64,000 bases of DNA from Betaproteobacteria bacterium (GCA_016716425.1 JADJWJ010000008.1:62001-126000), one strand, 5' to 3'. Positions 28,047 to 36,940 are shown, counted from the stretch's first letter. Notes: a model not told the origin generated them from the letters alone. Made by a program: numbers and translations.

Positions 28047-28082
28047 CAAAAAGACCCGGCAGCTTCGGCGGCTGGCCGGGTC
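28047..28082 (-). terminator. Intrinsic terminator in metXW leader
   Basis: The minus strand reads GACCCGG-C-CAGC-CGCCGAA-GCTG-CCGGGTC then TTTTTG: an 11-bp stem with one bulged C followed by a U tract. It lies 12 nt before the metXW start and about 20 nt after the riboswitch, so it is likely the expression platform. Confidence 0.85.
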
Positions 28083-28102
28083 GGGAGTCACCCATCGCAC
28101 GC

Positions 28103-28184
28103 GCCGCTTTAGCCGAATTTATCGAAAAACCCTGATATCCCAGGGGTCTCCCGCGCCCGCAAGCTGGTTCAAATCGGCGCCAGA
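28103..28184 (-). ncRNA. SAM-II riboswitch with inserted loop
   Basis: The minus strand has GGCGCCGATTTGAACC then AGCTTGCGGGCGC, giving the P1 stem GCGC/GCGC with the conserved GATTTGAACC and TTGC. After an insert of ~28 nt containing a CCCTG/CAGGG hairpin, it reads GATAAATTCGGCTAAAGCGG. These are the conserved blocks of SAM-II (metA/metX leader) pseudoknot aptamers. Binding of S-adenosylmethionine should reduce metXW expression. SAM-II usually hides the ribosome site; here an intrinsic terminator follows instead. The insert is longer than in the compact SAM-II class. Confidence 0.82.
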
Positions 28185-28187
28185 AGG

Positions 28188-28193
28188 ATTCTA
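28188..28193 (-). promoter_or_regulatory. -10 box of metXW
   Basis: TAGAAT on the minus strand ends 6-7 nt before the first base of the riboswitch P1 stem, as expected if transcription starts at the aptamer. No good -35 is seen. Confidence 0.45.
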
Positions 28194-28283
28194 GCCCCCT
28201 TTTTCGGCCCCGGGGGCGGCCGGAGCGGCGCACCGCCATGTCGTTGACATACGATCTGTATGGATAAGCCTGTTTCCCACAAT

Positions 28284-28309
28284 TTCCGACAAGATGCCGC
28301 CTGTCGGAA
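28284..28309. promoter_or_regulatory. Perfect inverted repeat, candidate operator
   Basis: TTCCGACA-N10-TGTCGGAA, two perfect 8-bp arms, sits between the divergent metXW and choice-of-anchor protein genes, about 20 bp upstream of the plus-strand promoter candidate. The binding protein is unknown. Confidence 0.45.
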
Positions 28310-28327
28310 TTTCCATGACAGAGGGAT

Positions 28328-28355
28328 ATGACATTGGAATAGTTTGGCGTACACT
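28328..28355 (+). promoter_or_regulatory. Candidate sigma-70 promoter for the cytochrome/choice-of-anchor gene
   Basis: ATGACA (-35) and TACACT (-10) with a 16-bp spacer, 62 bp upstream of the ATG at 28418. Confidence 0.4.
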
Positions 28356-28417
28356 CCACCTTCCCGAATTTGCCCCCCGCACCAGCGGGACGGGCCTGCC
28401 GTACGGAGTCACGCCCG

Positions 28418-31189
28418 ATGAAATGCACGCCCCGTCTGCTTCTTGCCCTCTTCGCGCCATTCGCGGTGGCTTGGTCCGCGAGCGGCATTGCCCAGAACTG
28501 CCAGAACGGGAATGCGAAGTATCACTTGCAGCTCGGGGGATTCGCGGCCAGCTGCTCCCAGTCCGATTGCCATGGGAACGATCCGAGGGGCGACAAGAAC
28601 CGGATCCTGGCCGGCGCACAGGTCGTCAACATCGAGAACGCGCTGCAGTCGGTGAACGAGATGCAGGGGCTCGACACGGCGCTCGGCCTGACGCCGACCG
28701 ACCTCGAAGACATCGCGTTCTACATCTGGCACCGCGAAGGCAACCAGCAATGTCCGACGGCGGCGCCCAGCGTCTCCGCCAGCCCGAACCCCGCCGCGTT
28801 CGGCAACCAGAACGTCGGCACGACGTCGGCCGGCATCACGGTCACGGTGACGAACTCCGGTGGCGCCAATGCGACCGGCATGAGCTACGGCGCGCCGTCG
28901 GCGCCGTTCGCGCGCACGGCGAACACCTGCACGGCCACGCTCGCCGCAGGCGCGAACTGCACGATGACGTTCACGTTCTCGCCGACGGCCGGCGGCAGCT
29001 TCAACCAAATCGTCGCGATCACCGGCAGCGGCGGCACCAACGTCTCGCTGTCGCTCACCGGCACCGGCGTCTCCGCCACGCCGAACCTGCAGGCGACGCC
29101 GTCGTCCGCTGCGTTCGGCTCGGTGCAGGTCGGCCAGACGTCCGTCGCGCAGCAGTTCAGCCTCAGCAACACGGGTGGCGCGCAGGCGACCGGCATATCG
29201 TTCGCCAACCCGAACAGCGCCGAGTTCCTGCTTTCCGGGAGCACGTGCGGGGCCACGCTCAACGCGGGCGCGTCGTGCACGTTCAACGTCGCCTACAAGC
29301 CGGCGGCCACCGGCGCGGACAACGCGACGCTGGCGATCACGAGCAACGCGCCCACCGTGAACATCACGATGACCGGCGCCGGCACGGCACCGGCCGCGGC
29401 AGCGTTGTCCGCAACTCCTTCGTCGCTCGCGTTCGGCTCGGTCACCGTGGGCGCGACCAGCGCCACGAAGTCGGTCACGGTCACGAACACCGGCGGCGCC
29501 GGGGCGTCGTCGGTCGCCGTCGGCAACGGAAACGCGAACGAGTTCATCGTGAGCGGCAACACGTGCGGCGCCACGCTGGCGGCCGGCGCGTCGTGCTCGT
29601 TCAACGTCGCGTACGCGCCGTCGGCCGCGGGCGCGGACAACGCGTCGATCTCGATCAGCTACACGGGCGGACTCCCGGCGACGGTCGCCATGACCGGCAC
29701 CGGCACGGCGCCGGCAGCGCCGAACGTGCAGGCGGCCCCCGGCTCGCTCGCGTTCGGCAGCGTCAGCGTCGGCACGACGGCGGCTGCGAAGACGGTCACC
29801 GTCAGCAACAGCGGCGGCGCGAGCGCGACGGGTCTCGCGGTCGCCAGCAGCGACGCGGCGAAGTTCCCGCTTTCGGGCAACACGTGCGGCGCCACGCTCG
29901 CGGCCGGCGCGTCGTGCACGGTGAACGTCGCATATGCGCCGACGGCCGCAGCCGCCGACAACGGCACGCTGACCATCAGCTTCAGCGGGGGCTCGCCGGT
30001 CGCGGTGACGCTTTCGGGCACGGGCACGGCGGCACCGGCGGCGAATCTTTCGGCGGCGCCGGCGCCGATCGCGTTCGGCAACGTGACGGTCGGGCAGACC
30101 AGCGCCGGCACCACGGTGACGGTCGCCAACGGCGGCACCGCGGCGGCCACCAACGTCGCGTTCGCCAACAGCAACGCGGCGGAGTTCGCCGTCAGTGGCA
30201 ACACGTGCGGCGCGACGCTCGCCGCGGGCGCGTCGTGCACGTTCGCCGTCGCCTACTCGCCTGCAGCCGCGGGCGCCGACAGCGCGACGATCACGATCAC
30301 GTACGCGGGCGGCGGCGCGGTGTCGATCGCGCTGTCCGGCACCGGCGTGGCGGGCACGCCGCCGCCGGGCACCGGAGCGTTGTCGCTGCCGGCGGCCGCA
30401 CCGTTCGGCAGCCAGACGGTCGGCACGGCGAGCGCCGCGCAGACGATCACGCTTTCCAACACCGGCGGCGCCGCGGTCACGGTGTCGGCGATCACCAGCA
30501 GCAACGCCGGCGAGTTCGCGGTGAGCGCGTCGAACTGCGGCGTGGTCAACGCCGGCGCGTCGTGCTCGTTCGCGCTGACGTTCACGCCGGCCGCGGCCGG
30601 CAGCCGCAGCGCCACCGTCACCGTGGCGAGCAACGGCGCCGGCAGCCCGCAGGCGATCGCGGCCAGCGGCACGGGTGTGGCCGGCGGCACGCCGCCGCCG
30701 ACCGGAGGCGTGGTGACGGCGATCGAGTACTACCACGCCGACTTCGACCACTACTTCATGACGCACATCGCCGACGAGATCACCAAGCTCGACGACGGCA
30801 CGTTCAAGGGCTGGACGCGCACCGGCAAGTCGTTCAAGGTGCACGCCGACGCGGCGGCCGGCCTCAACGCCGTCTGCCGCTTCTTCAGCACCGCGTTCGG
30901 CGCCAAGAGCTCGCACTTCTACACGCCCAATGCGCCGGAGTGCGACGTGGTCAAGGCGAGCCCGAGCTGGACGTTCGAGGCCGAAGTGTTCCACGTCGTG
31001 TACCCGGCGTTCGACGGCTCGTGCCCGGCCGGCACGATCCCGGTCTTCCGGATGTACAACGACGGCCAGGGCGGCGCGCCGAACCATCGCTACACGACCG
31101 AGATGGCCGTGCGCAACGCGATGCTGGCGCTGGGCTGGATCGCCGAGGGCGCCGGCACCATCGGCGTGATCATGTGCGCGCCGCAGTGA
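28418..31189 (+). CDS. Exported cytochrome-like protein with choice-of-anchor-D repeats and DUF5648-type C-terminal domain
   Basis: A 923-residue protein with signal peptide MKCTPRLLLALFAPFAVA...GIAQ; ATG 28418 has GGAG 10 nt upstream. Residues ~30-115 resemble a small cytochrome c, but the haem site reads CSQSDCH (four residues between the cysteines instead of two). About six Ig-like repeats of ~105 residues follow, each with FG.V.VG..SA..TVTV.N.GGA and CGATLAAGASC (choice-of-anchor D family). The last ~150 residues (YYHADFDHYFMTHIADEI, FFSTAFGAKSSHFYT, PSWTFEAEVF) form a DUF5648-type domain shared with the next gene. Probably an extracytoplasmic or outer-surface protein; function unknown. 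Confidence 0.82.
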   Translation: MKCTPRLLLALFAPFAVAWSASGIAQNCQNGNAKYHLQLGGFAASCSQSDCHGNDPRGDKNRILAGAQVVNIENALQSVNEMQGLDTALGLTPTDLEDIAFYIWHREGNQQCPTAAPSVSASPNPAAFGNQNVGTTSAGITVTVTNSGGANATGMSYGAPSAPFARTANTCTATLAAGANCTMTFTFSPTAGGSFNQIVAITGSGGTNVSLSLTGTGVSATPNLQATPSSAAFGSVQVGQTSVAQQFSLSNTGGAQATGISFANPNSAEFLLSGSTCGATLNAGASCTFNVAYKPAATGADNATLAITSNAPTVNITMTGAGTAPAAAALSATPSSLAFGSVTVGATSATKSVTVTNTGGAGASSVAVGNGNANEFIVSGNTCGATLAAGASCSFNVAYAPSAAGADNASISISYTGGLPATVAMTGTGTAPAAPNVQAAPGSLAFGSVSVGTTAAAKTVTVSNSGGASATGLAVASSDAAKFPLSGNTCGATLAAGASCTVNVAYAPTAAAADNGTLTISFSGGSPVAVTLSGTGTAAPAANLSAAPAPIAFGNVTVGQTSAGTTVTVANGGTAAATNVAFANSNAAEFAVSGNTCGATLAAGASCTFAVAYSPAAAGADSATITITYAGGGAVSIALSGTGVAGTPPPGTGALSLPAAAPFGSQTVGTASAAQTITLSNTGGAAVTVSAITSSNAGEFAVSASNCGVVNAGASCSFALTFTPAAAGSRSATVTVASNGAGSPQAIAASGTGVAGGTPPPTGGVVTAIEYYHADFDHYFMTHIADEITKLDDGTFKGWTRTGKSFKVHADAAAGLNAVCRFFSTAFGAKSSHFYTPNAPECDVVKASPSWTFEAEVFHVVYPAFDGSCPAGTIPVFRMYNDGQGGAPNHRYTTEMAVRNAMLALGWIAEGAGTIGVIMCAPQ

Positions 31190-31372
31190 CGGCGTAGCCG
31201 GAGGGAACGCAGCGCGCGGCGCGGGGTCGAACGGACTTCGCGCCGCACCTCCCTCCGCCGCGCCGGGGCGGCGCGGCCGGAAGGGCGTGACAAAGAAGGA
31301 GTACCGCAACCCCGCCATTGTTCGCACGTTACGGGCACCGGATGCCCGGGCGTGTTTCCGGAGCCGCACGCG

Positions 31373-32176
31373 ATGCCCAGACTCTCCCGACTTCTCCGCT
31401 TCCTGCCCGCGCTGCTCGTCGCGCTGGCCTGCACTGCGCCCGCGGCGGCGGCCGACGTGGCCCGCGGCCAGTCGCTGTACAACAGCATCTGCGCGACCTG
31501 CCACAACCCGGGCGGCAATCCCGGCCCCGACCCGATCAAGAAGGGCGCGGGCGCCCCGTCGCTGATCGCGCTCGCGTTGCGCACCGTGGTCGAGATGTCC
31601 CCGCTCGAGACCACGCTCACGGCCACGGACGTCGACGACCTCGCCGCGTATCTCGCACTCCGATTCAACGTGACCCCGGTGCCGCAGACGGCAGTCGCCG
31701 TCGAGTACTACCACCAGGCGTTCGACCACTTCTTCGTCACCGCGATCGCCGACGAGATCACGAAGCTCGACAACGGCACCTTTGCCGGCTGGCAGCGGAC
31801 CGGCCAGCACTTCGACGTCTACGCCGGGGGGACGGTCGGCGCGTCGCCGGTGTGCCGGTTCTTCAGCACCGCGTTCGGCGCGAAGAGTTCGCACTTCTAC
31901 ACGGCCTCGCCCAGCGAGTGCGAGATCGTGAAGTCGAATCCGAGCTGGACGTTCGAGGGCGAGGTGTTCTGGGTCGTCACGCCGAACGAGGACGGCACGT
32001 GCGCGGCCGGCCACATGCCGGTCTATCGGCTGTACAACAACGGCATGGGCGAGGCGCCGAACCATCGGCTCACCGTCAATTCCGGCCTGCAGGCGGAGAT
32101 GCAGACGATGGGCTGGATTCCGGAGGGTTACGGCATCGGCGTCACGATGTGCGCGCCGGCGCCGGCGCCGGAGTGA
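31373..32176 (+). CDS. Exported c-type cytochrome with DUF5648-type domain
   Basis: A 267-residue protein with signal peptide (MPRLSRLLRFLPALLVALACTAPAAAA, read as SP cleaved after AAA) and a single-haem domain: CATCH near residue 43, and DVDDLAAYLALRF as the C-terminal haem-domain helix. The remaining ~150 residues repeat the C-terminal domain of the preceding gene (YYHQAFDHFFVTAIADEI, FFSTAFGAKSSHFYT). ATG 31373 has GGAG 9 nt upstream. It is a shortened paralogue of its neighbour lacking the Ig-like repeats; the pair probably arose by duplication with gain or loss of repeats. Confidence 0.85.
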   Translation: MPRLSRLLRFLPALLVALACTAPAAAADVARGQSLYNSICATCHNPGGNPGPDPIKKGAGAPSLIALALRTVVEMSPLETTLTATDVDDLAAYLALRFNVTPVPQTAVAVEYYHQAFDHFFVTAIADEITKLDNGTFAGWQRTGQHFDVYAGGTVGASPVCRFFSTAFGAKSSHFYTASPSECEIVKSNPSWTFEGEVFWVVTPNEDGTCAAGHMPVYRLYNNGMGEAPNHRLTVNSGLQAEMQTMGWIPEGYGIGVTMCAPAPAPE

Positions 32177-32185
32177 CGGCGCGCG

Positions 32186-33088
32186 TCACGCATCGCCGGC
32201 CGGACCGCGCAGCGTCCCGTCGGCCGCCACGCCCAGCCACTGCACGCCCTGCGTGTCGAGGAACGCCGGCGCGTCCGCCTCGAGCAGCATCGCGATCGTC
32301 GCGCAGCTGCCGGCGACCACGCACAGCGGCGACACCACGCTGATCGACTGCCAGTGCGTCACCGGCATGCCGGTGCGCGGGTTGAGGATGTGGCAGTAGC
32401 GCCGGCCCGCGACCTCGAAGTAGCGCTCGTAGTCGCCGCTCGTCGCGAGCGCGCCCGTCGCGAGGTCGAAGCCCGCGACCGCGGCCTGCTCGCGGCGCGG
32501 GTGCCGGATGCCCACACGCCACGGCGAGCCGTCCGCCTGCGGCCCGATCGCGCGCACGTCGCCGCCCAGGTTCACGAGGCCGTGGCGCAGGCCGCGCTCG
32601 AGGCAGATCGTGGCCACGCGGTCGGCCGCGTACTCCTTGCCGATGCCGCCGAAGTCGATCTCCATGCCGGCACGCGGCAGCCGCACCGACTTCGCGCTCC
32701 ACTCGACGTCGGCCCAGCCGACCAGCGCGACCGTCGCGGCGATCTCGTCCGCGGCGGGCAGCACCGGCGGGTCGCGCTTGAAGTCCCACACGCGCCGCAG
32801 CACGCCCGACGTGATGTCGAAGAGCCCCCCGGACAGCGCGTGGCACTGGTCCGCGTAGCGCAGCAGCGCGGCGGTTTCGGTGTCCACCGCCACCGGCGTC
32901 CCGCCGGCCGCGGCGTTGATCCGTGCGGTCACGCTGTCGTCGCGGTAGCGCGAGTACTTGGCCTCGATGCGACGGACGTCGGCGATCGCCGCCGCCGCCG
33001 CGCGCCGCGCCACTTCCATGTCCGGCGCCGCGAGTTCGATCTCGTGCTCCGTGCCCATCGCGCGGAACGTCTGGCGGAACTGCTTCAT
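32186..33088 (-). CDS. apbE: FAD:protein FMN transferase
   Basis: Attaches FMN covalently through a phosphoester to Thr/Ser of exported flavoproteins. Its 300 residues include the ApbE marks MGTEHEIEL near the N-terminus, DITSGVL, DFGGIGKEYAADR (about residues 145-157), NLGGDVRAIG, HILNPRTGMPV (about 232-242) and the C-terminal metal-site region. No signal peptide or lipobox is seen at this start, so it may act in the cytoplasm or have a start further upstream. Last gene of a TlpA-DUF4266-DUF3570-ApbE operon. Confidence 0.92.
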   Translation of the reverse strand: MKQFRQTFRAMGTEHEIELAAPDMEVARRAAAAAIADVRRIEAKYSRYRDDSVTARINAAAGGTPVAVDTETAALLRYADQCHALSGGLFDITSGVLRRVWDFKRDPPVLPAADEIAATVALVGWADVEWSAKSVRLPRAGMEIDFGGIGKEYAADRVATICLERGLRHGLVNLGGDVRAIGPQADGSPWRVGIRHPRREQAAVAGFDLATGALATSGDYERYFEVAGRRYCHILNPRTGMPVTHWQSISVVSPLCVVAGSCATIAMLLEADAPAFLDTQGVQWLGVAADGTLRGPAGDA

Positions 33089-33149
33089 CGGCGGGCCGGT
33101 GCGCAGCGGCGGTTCATGCCCCGATTCTACGGAACCGCGGCGCGCGGCG

Positions 33150-34334
33150 TCAGAACGACTTGGTAAGGTCCACCTGGAGCCAGCGCGCGGAGAAGGTCTT
33201 GATGCCGGGGCTGCCGCTGCCTCCCAGCCGCCAGTCGGGATCCTGCCGGTAATAGTCGGCGCGCAGCGCGATCGCCCAGTCGTCCCACAGCGTCTTGCCG
33301 ACGATGACGCCCGCGGTGATGGCGCCCCAGGCGGCGAGGCGCGTGTCGGCGCTGTAGTCCTGCCCTTCCTTGTAGCCCTTCGGGAACGGGGGGTTCATGT
33401 AGAAATCCGCGGCGCTCTGCGTCGCGTAGCGCAGGCCCGGCGTGACCGTGAAGCCCCACGGCAGCGCCTGCACCCACGCGACCTCGAACATGTTCGACGT
33501 GCTGCCGAACGAGTCGGACAGGAACCGGTAGCCCAGCTTCAGCGTGGCGTCCGGGCCCGGGAAGTACTGGTTGAGCCGCGTGAGCCACGCCCAGATCTGC
33601 CGCGCCGTCGGCCGCGTGTCGAGCGTCTTGTACGGGTCCGAGTAGTAGCCGTGGCCGGTGTAGTACGTGAGGTTCGACTGGACGATCGAGTTCGCCGAGA
33701 GCGCCTGCGTGACGCCGACCAGGAACTCGAGCGAGTTGCGGCTCTGGTCGACCGCGACACCGTTGCTCGAGTCGATGCGGTCGTTGGTGCCGGAGAAGCC
33801 GAGCGACCAGCTGCGGTTGCGGTCCTCGCTGTACACCTGCACGGTCACCGAGCCGCCGCGCGACAGGAAGTCCTGCTCGGACGACACGAAGCCGCCCAGG
33901 CTCACCGCGTAGCCGAGTTCGGGGTAGTACTTGGTGACCTTGAGGTCGCCGGCAGTGCGGTAGTCGCCGATCGTCGCACCGGACAGCACGTTGAAGTACA
34001 GCGGCGAGGCACCCGACATGTGGTCGTACACCATGCCGCCCTCGATCACCGTCGTGTCGTTGAGCGGGACGAGCGCGTAGAACGCCGGCGCGTGGACCTG
34101 CATCCGGTCGCGGCCGGGCTGCCAGTCGCGGTAGTTGAGATACTGCAGCTCGACGATGCCCTTGTCCGGCGCCGATTGGGCGTGCGCGGCGGACGGCATC
34201 ACGCCCGGCAGCGCGAGCGCGGCGGCGAGCAGCGCGCCGGCGGGCGCGGCGTCCGCGCGGCGCGGCCGGGATGCGGCCCCCGGCACGCGAGGGCCGCGCT
34301 GCCGGCGCTTGCGCTGGCCGTCAGTTGCAGCCAC
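33150..34334 (-). CDS. DUF3570 outer-membrane-type protein
   Basis: A 394-residue exported protein. Start GTG 34334 is placed by GGAGG 5 nt upstream and overlaps the DUF4266 gene by 14 nt. An Arg-rich n-region precedes a hydrophobic signal segment (ALLAAALALPGVMPSAAHA). The mature part has alternating aromatic-rich beta-strands (YLNYRDWQPGRDRMQV, LRADYYRQDPDWRLGG) and ends LQVDLTKSF with a terminal Phe, typical of outer-membrane beta-barrels. DUF3570 function is unknown; it regularly occurs with DUF4266 lipoproteins and ApbE. Confidence 0.85.
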   Translation of the reverse strand: MAATDGQRKRRQRGPRVPGAASRPRRADAAPAGALLAAALALPGVMPSAAHAQSAPDKGIVELQYLNYRDWQPGRDRMQVHAPAFYALVPLNDTTVIEGGMVYDHMSGASPLYFNVLSGATIGDYRTAGDLKVTKYYPELGYAVSLGGFVSSEQDFLSRGGSVTVQVYSEDRNRSWSLGFSGTNDRIDSSNGVAVDQSRNSLEFLVGVTQALSANSIVQSNLTYYTGHGYYSDPYKTLDTRPTARQIWAWLTRLNQYFPGPDATLKLGYRFLSDSFGSTSNMFEVAWVQALPWGFTVTPGLRYATQSAADFYMNPPFPKGYKEGQDYSADTRLAAWGAITAGVIVGKTLWDDWAIALRADYYRQDPDWRLGGSGSPGIKTFSARWLQVDLTKSF

Positions 34335-34548
34335 AGCCGCCTCCGCCGACACCGTAGCCGCCGCCCGCGGCTTCCTTGCTCGTGTAGATGTGCTGTTGCG
34401 TCTTGGTGTCGAGGCGGCGGTAGTCGAACTGCATGTCCGGCCGCGCGAGGTTGCCGCGCTCCCACGGCTTGGGCGGCTCGATCGTGGCACAGCCGCCCAA
34501 GGCGGCGGCGAGCATGAGGCCGAGGACGGGACGCATGCGCGCGCTCAT
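34321..34548 (-). CDS. DUF4266 small lipoprotein
   Basis: A 75-residue lipoprotein precursor: hydrophobic segment followed by lipobox LGGC at about residue 20. The DUF4266 core PPKPWERGNLARPDM comes next, and a Gly/Cys-rich tail ends GGGGCGCN. The ATG at 34548 lies 2 bp after the tlpA-like stop, and its 3' end overlaps the DUF3570 gene, so all three are coupled. Role unknown. Confidence 0.88.
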   Translation of the reverse strand: MSARMRPVLGLMLAAALGGCATIEPPKPWERGNLARPDMQFDYRRLDTKTQQHIYTSKEAAGGGYGVGGGGCGCN

Positions 34549-34552
34549 CGCG

Positions 34553-35074
34553 TCAGTTCTTCGCGGCGGCGACCAGCGCGGCGATCTTCTGCTCGAGGAC
34601 CGGCTTGCTCTCGTCGAGGAAGCCGCGCTCGACGAACGTCACGTTGCCGCGCGCGTCGATCAGGTACGAACTGGGCATGCCCTTGACGCCGTAGGCCGCG
34701 GGCGTGGCGCCGGCTTCGTCGAAGACGACGGTGAAGCCGGCCGGGTTCTGCGCGAGGAAGCGGTCGGCGTCGGCGCGCTTCTTGTCGACGTTTACGCCGA
34801 CGACGACGAAGCCCTTGCTGCCGTACTTCTGCTGCATCTCGTTCATCCACGGGAACGAGCGGCGGCACGGCCCGCACCACGACGCCCAGAAGTCGACGTA
34901 GACGACCTTGCCGCGCAGCTTGTCGAGCGCGATGGTGTCGCCCTTGGCGGCCGGCAGCGCGAACGGCGGCGCCGCCTCCCCCGCCTCGACAGCCGCGGCG
35001 GGCCCCGCCAATACGGCCGCGCACAGGGCAGCCGCCGGGATCAGGCCCCGGCAAAGTGAATGGGCGAGCTTCAT
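34553..35074 (-). CDS. TlpA-like exported thioredoxin
   Basis: A 173-residue thiol-disulfide oxidoreductase. Signal peptide MKLAHSLCRGLIPAAALCAAVLA..., then a thioredoxin fold with the active site WCGPC (about residue 68-72) preceded by VVYVDFWAS, and the cis-Pro loop GMPSSYLID. The true start is ATG 35074; the frame is open upstream into a palindrome. First gene of the DUF4266-DUF3570-ApbE operon, so it may maintain thiols or haem-binding cysteines for that exported complex. Confidence 0.88.
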   Translation of the reverse strand: MKLAHSLCRGLIPAAALCAAVLAGPAAAVEAGEAAPPFALPAAKGDTIALDKLRGKVVYVDFWASWCGPCRRSFPWMNEMQQKYGSKGFVVVGVNVDKKRADADRFLAQNPAGFTVVFDEAGATPAAYGVKGMPSSYLIDARGNVTFVERGFLDESKPVLEQKIAALVAAAKN

Positions 35075-35150
35075 GACATTGGCATTATGCACGAATCGCG
35101 CAGGTTGCGAAGCCCGGCACGCAAACCCCGTGCCCCCACCCCCGGCGCAA

Positions 35151-35202
35151 AGGGTCTGACCCTTAACATGCACTCGAGTGCATGTTAAGGGTCAGACCCC
35201 TT
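35151..35202. repeat. 50-bp nested palindrome, copy 6
   Basis: Canonical arms with perfect centre CACTCGAGTG. Its right end overlaps the ptsI stop codon; its left end is 77 bp upstream of the tlpA-like start. Confidence 0.95.
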
Positions 35203-36940
35203 AGAGGGTGTTGAGCCGGTCGACGAGGGCGGCGATCTTGTCGGGGTTGTCGGCGCGGCGGATGCGGTCGGTCAGCGCCTTGATCGCGGCGACCTCGGTG
35301 GTCAGGACCCGCTGCTTGACCGACAGCAGGTGCGCCGGGTGCATCGAGAAGTGGCGCAGGCCGAGGCCCAGCAGCAGCCGGGTCAGGTGCACCTCGCCCG
35401 CCATCTCGCCGCACACGGCGATCGGCTTGCCCGCCTTGCCCGCCAGCCCGATGGCCATCGCCAGCAGCCGGATGATCGCCGGATGCAGCGGGTCGTACAG
35501 ATGCGCGACCGCCTCGTCGGCGCGGTCGACGGCGAGCGTGTACTGGATGAGATCGTTGGTGCCGATCGACAGGAAGTCGAGTCTCGTCAGGAACGCGTCC
35601 ATCGCGATCACCGCCGCCGGGATCTCGATCATGCCGCCGACCTGCACCTGCGAATCGAACGGCACGCCCTGCTCGCGCAGGCTCTCCTTCGCCTGCTCGA
35701 GCATCGCGAGCGTCTGCGCGATCTCCGACGACGACGCCAGCATCGGCACCAGGATGCGCACGTTGCCGTAGTGCGACGCGCGCAGGATCGCGCGCAGCTG
35801 CGTGAGGAACAGCCGCGGCTCGGCCAGGCAGAAGCGCACGGCGCGCAGGCCGAGCGCGGGATTCGGCGCGACGCGCGCGAGCCCGTCCAGCCCCGCGGCG
35901 TTCTTGTCGGCGCCAAGATCGAACGTGCGGATCGTCACCGGCCGGTTACCCATGCCTTGCGCGACCGCGCGGTACGCCTCGAACTGCTCGTCCTCGCCCG
36001 GCAGCCCTGCGCGGTTGAGGAACAGGAACTCGGAACGGAAGAGGCCGACCCCCGTCGCGCCGTTCTCGAGCGTCTGCTCCAGGTCCTCCGGCAGCTCGAT
36101 GTTCGCGTGCAGCTCGACGTGATGGCCGTCGATCGTCGTCGCCGGCTTGGAGCGCAGGCGTTTCAGCTTCTGCCGCTCGAGCTCGAGCTCGGTCTGCTTC
36201 AACCTGTACTCGGAGAGCACCGCGCGATCGGGGTTGATGATGACGACACCGGAGTCGCCGTCGACGATCAGCATCTCGCTGTCGCGGATCAGCTGCCGCG
36301 CGTTGTGCGTCGCGACGACCGCCGGCACGTTGAGGCTGCGCGCGACGATCGCCGTATGCGACGTGACACCGCCGACGTCGGTCAGGAACGCGCCGTAGCG
36401 GTGGTGCTTGAACTGGATCACGTCGGCCGGCGACAGGTCGTGCGCGACGAGGATCGTCTGCTCCTCGGCCACCGGCGCGGGCAGCGCGCCCGGCTTGCCC
36501 ATCAGGCGCTTCAACACGCGCTCGCCGACCTGCACGATGTCGGCCTTGCGCTCGCGCAGATAGGCGTCCTCGATCTGTTCGAATTGCTCGACCAGCACGC
36601 CCATCTGCTGCGTCAGCGCCCACTCGGCGTTGCAGCGCTGCTCGAGGATGATCCTCTTCGGCGCCTCCGACAGCGTCGGGTCGTTCAAGATCATCCAGTG
36701 GACGTCGAGGAACGCGCCGAACTCACCGGGCACGTCGCCGCCGGTCATCGCCGTGTGCATACCTTCGAGTTCGTGCTTCACTTCCGCGACCGCGTGGGCG
36801 AAGCGCGTGATCTCGGCGTCGACCTTGCCAGCGGGAATCGTATAGTGCGCGACCTCGAGCGTGGCGTGCGAGACGAGCTGCGCCCGCCCGATCGCGATGC
36901 CGCCGGAGACGCCAACGCCGTTGAGCGCGAAGCTGACCAT
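35201..36940 (-). CDS. ptsI: Phosphoenolpyruvate-protein phosphotransferase (enzyme I)
   Basis: First phosphotransfer protein of the PTS, passing phosphate from PEP to HPr; 579 residues. Active-site His in GGVTSHTAIVARS (about 190), PEP-binding FRSEFLFLNR (about 297-306), and the C-terminal IGTNDLIQYTLAVDRAD and AVCGEMAGE. No sugar permease is encoded nearby, so it probably serves a regulatory phosphorelay as in many betaproteobacteria. ATG 36940; 28 bp downstream of the second HPr gene on the same strand. Confidence 0.95.
   Translation of the reverse strand: MVSFALNGVGVSGGIAIGRAQLVSHATLEVAHYTIPAGKVDAEITRFAHAVAEVKHELEGMHTAMTGGDVPGEFGAFLDVHWMILNDPTLSEAPKRIILEQRCNAEWALTQQMGVLVEQFEQIEDAYLRERKADIVQVGERVLKRLMGKPGALPAPVAEEQTILVAHDLSPADVIQFKHHRYGAFLTDVGGVTSHTAIVARSLNVPAVVATHNARQLIRDSEMLIVDGDSGVVIINPDRAVLSEYRLKQTELELERQKLKRLRSKPATTIDGHHVELHANIELPEDLEQTLENGATGVGLFRSEFLFLNRAGLPGEDEQFEAYRAVAQGMGNRPVTIRTFDLGADKNAAGLDGLARVAPNPALGLRAVRFCLAEPRLFLTQLRAILRASHYGNVRILVPMLASSSEIAQTLAMLEQAKESLREQGVPFDSQVQVGGMIEIPAAVIAMDAFLTRLDFLSIGTNDLIQYTLAVDRADEAVAHLYDPLHPAIIRLLAMAIGLAGKAGKPIAVCGEMAGEVHLTRLLLGLGLRHFSMHPAHLLSVKQRVLTTEVAAIKALTDRIRRADNPDKIAALVDRLNTL

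Noticed and set aside
26205..28100. Longer metXW start at 28100
   Set aside because: The added N-terminus would be translated through the leader terminator hairpin and lacks similarity to MetX.
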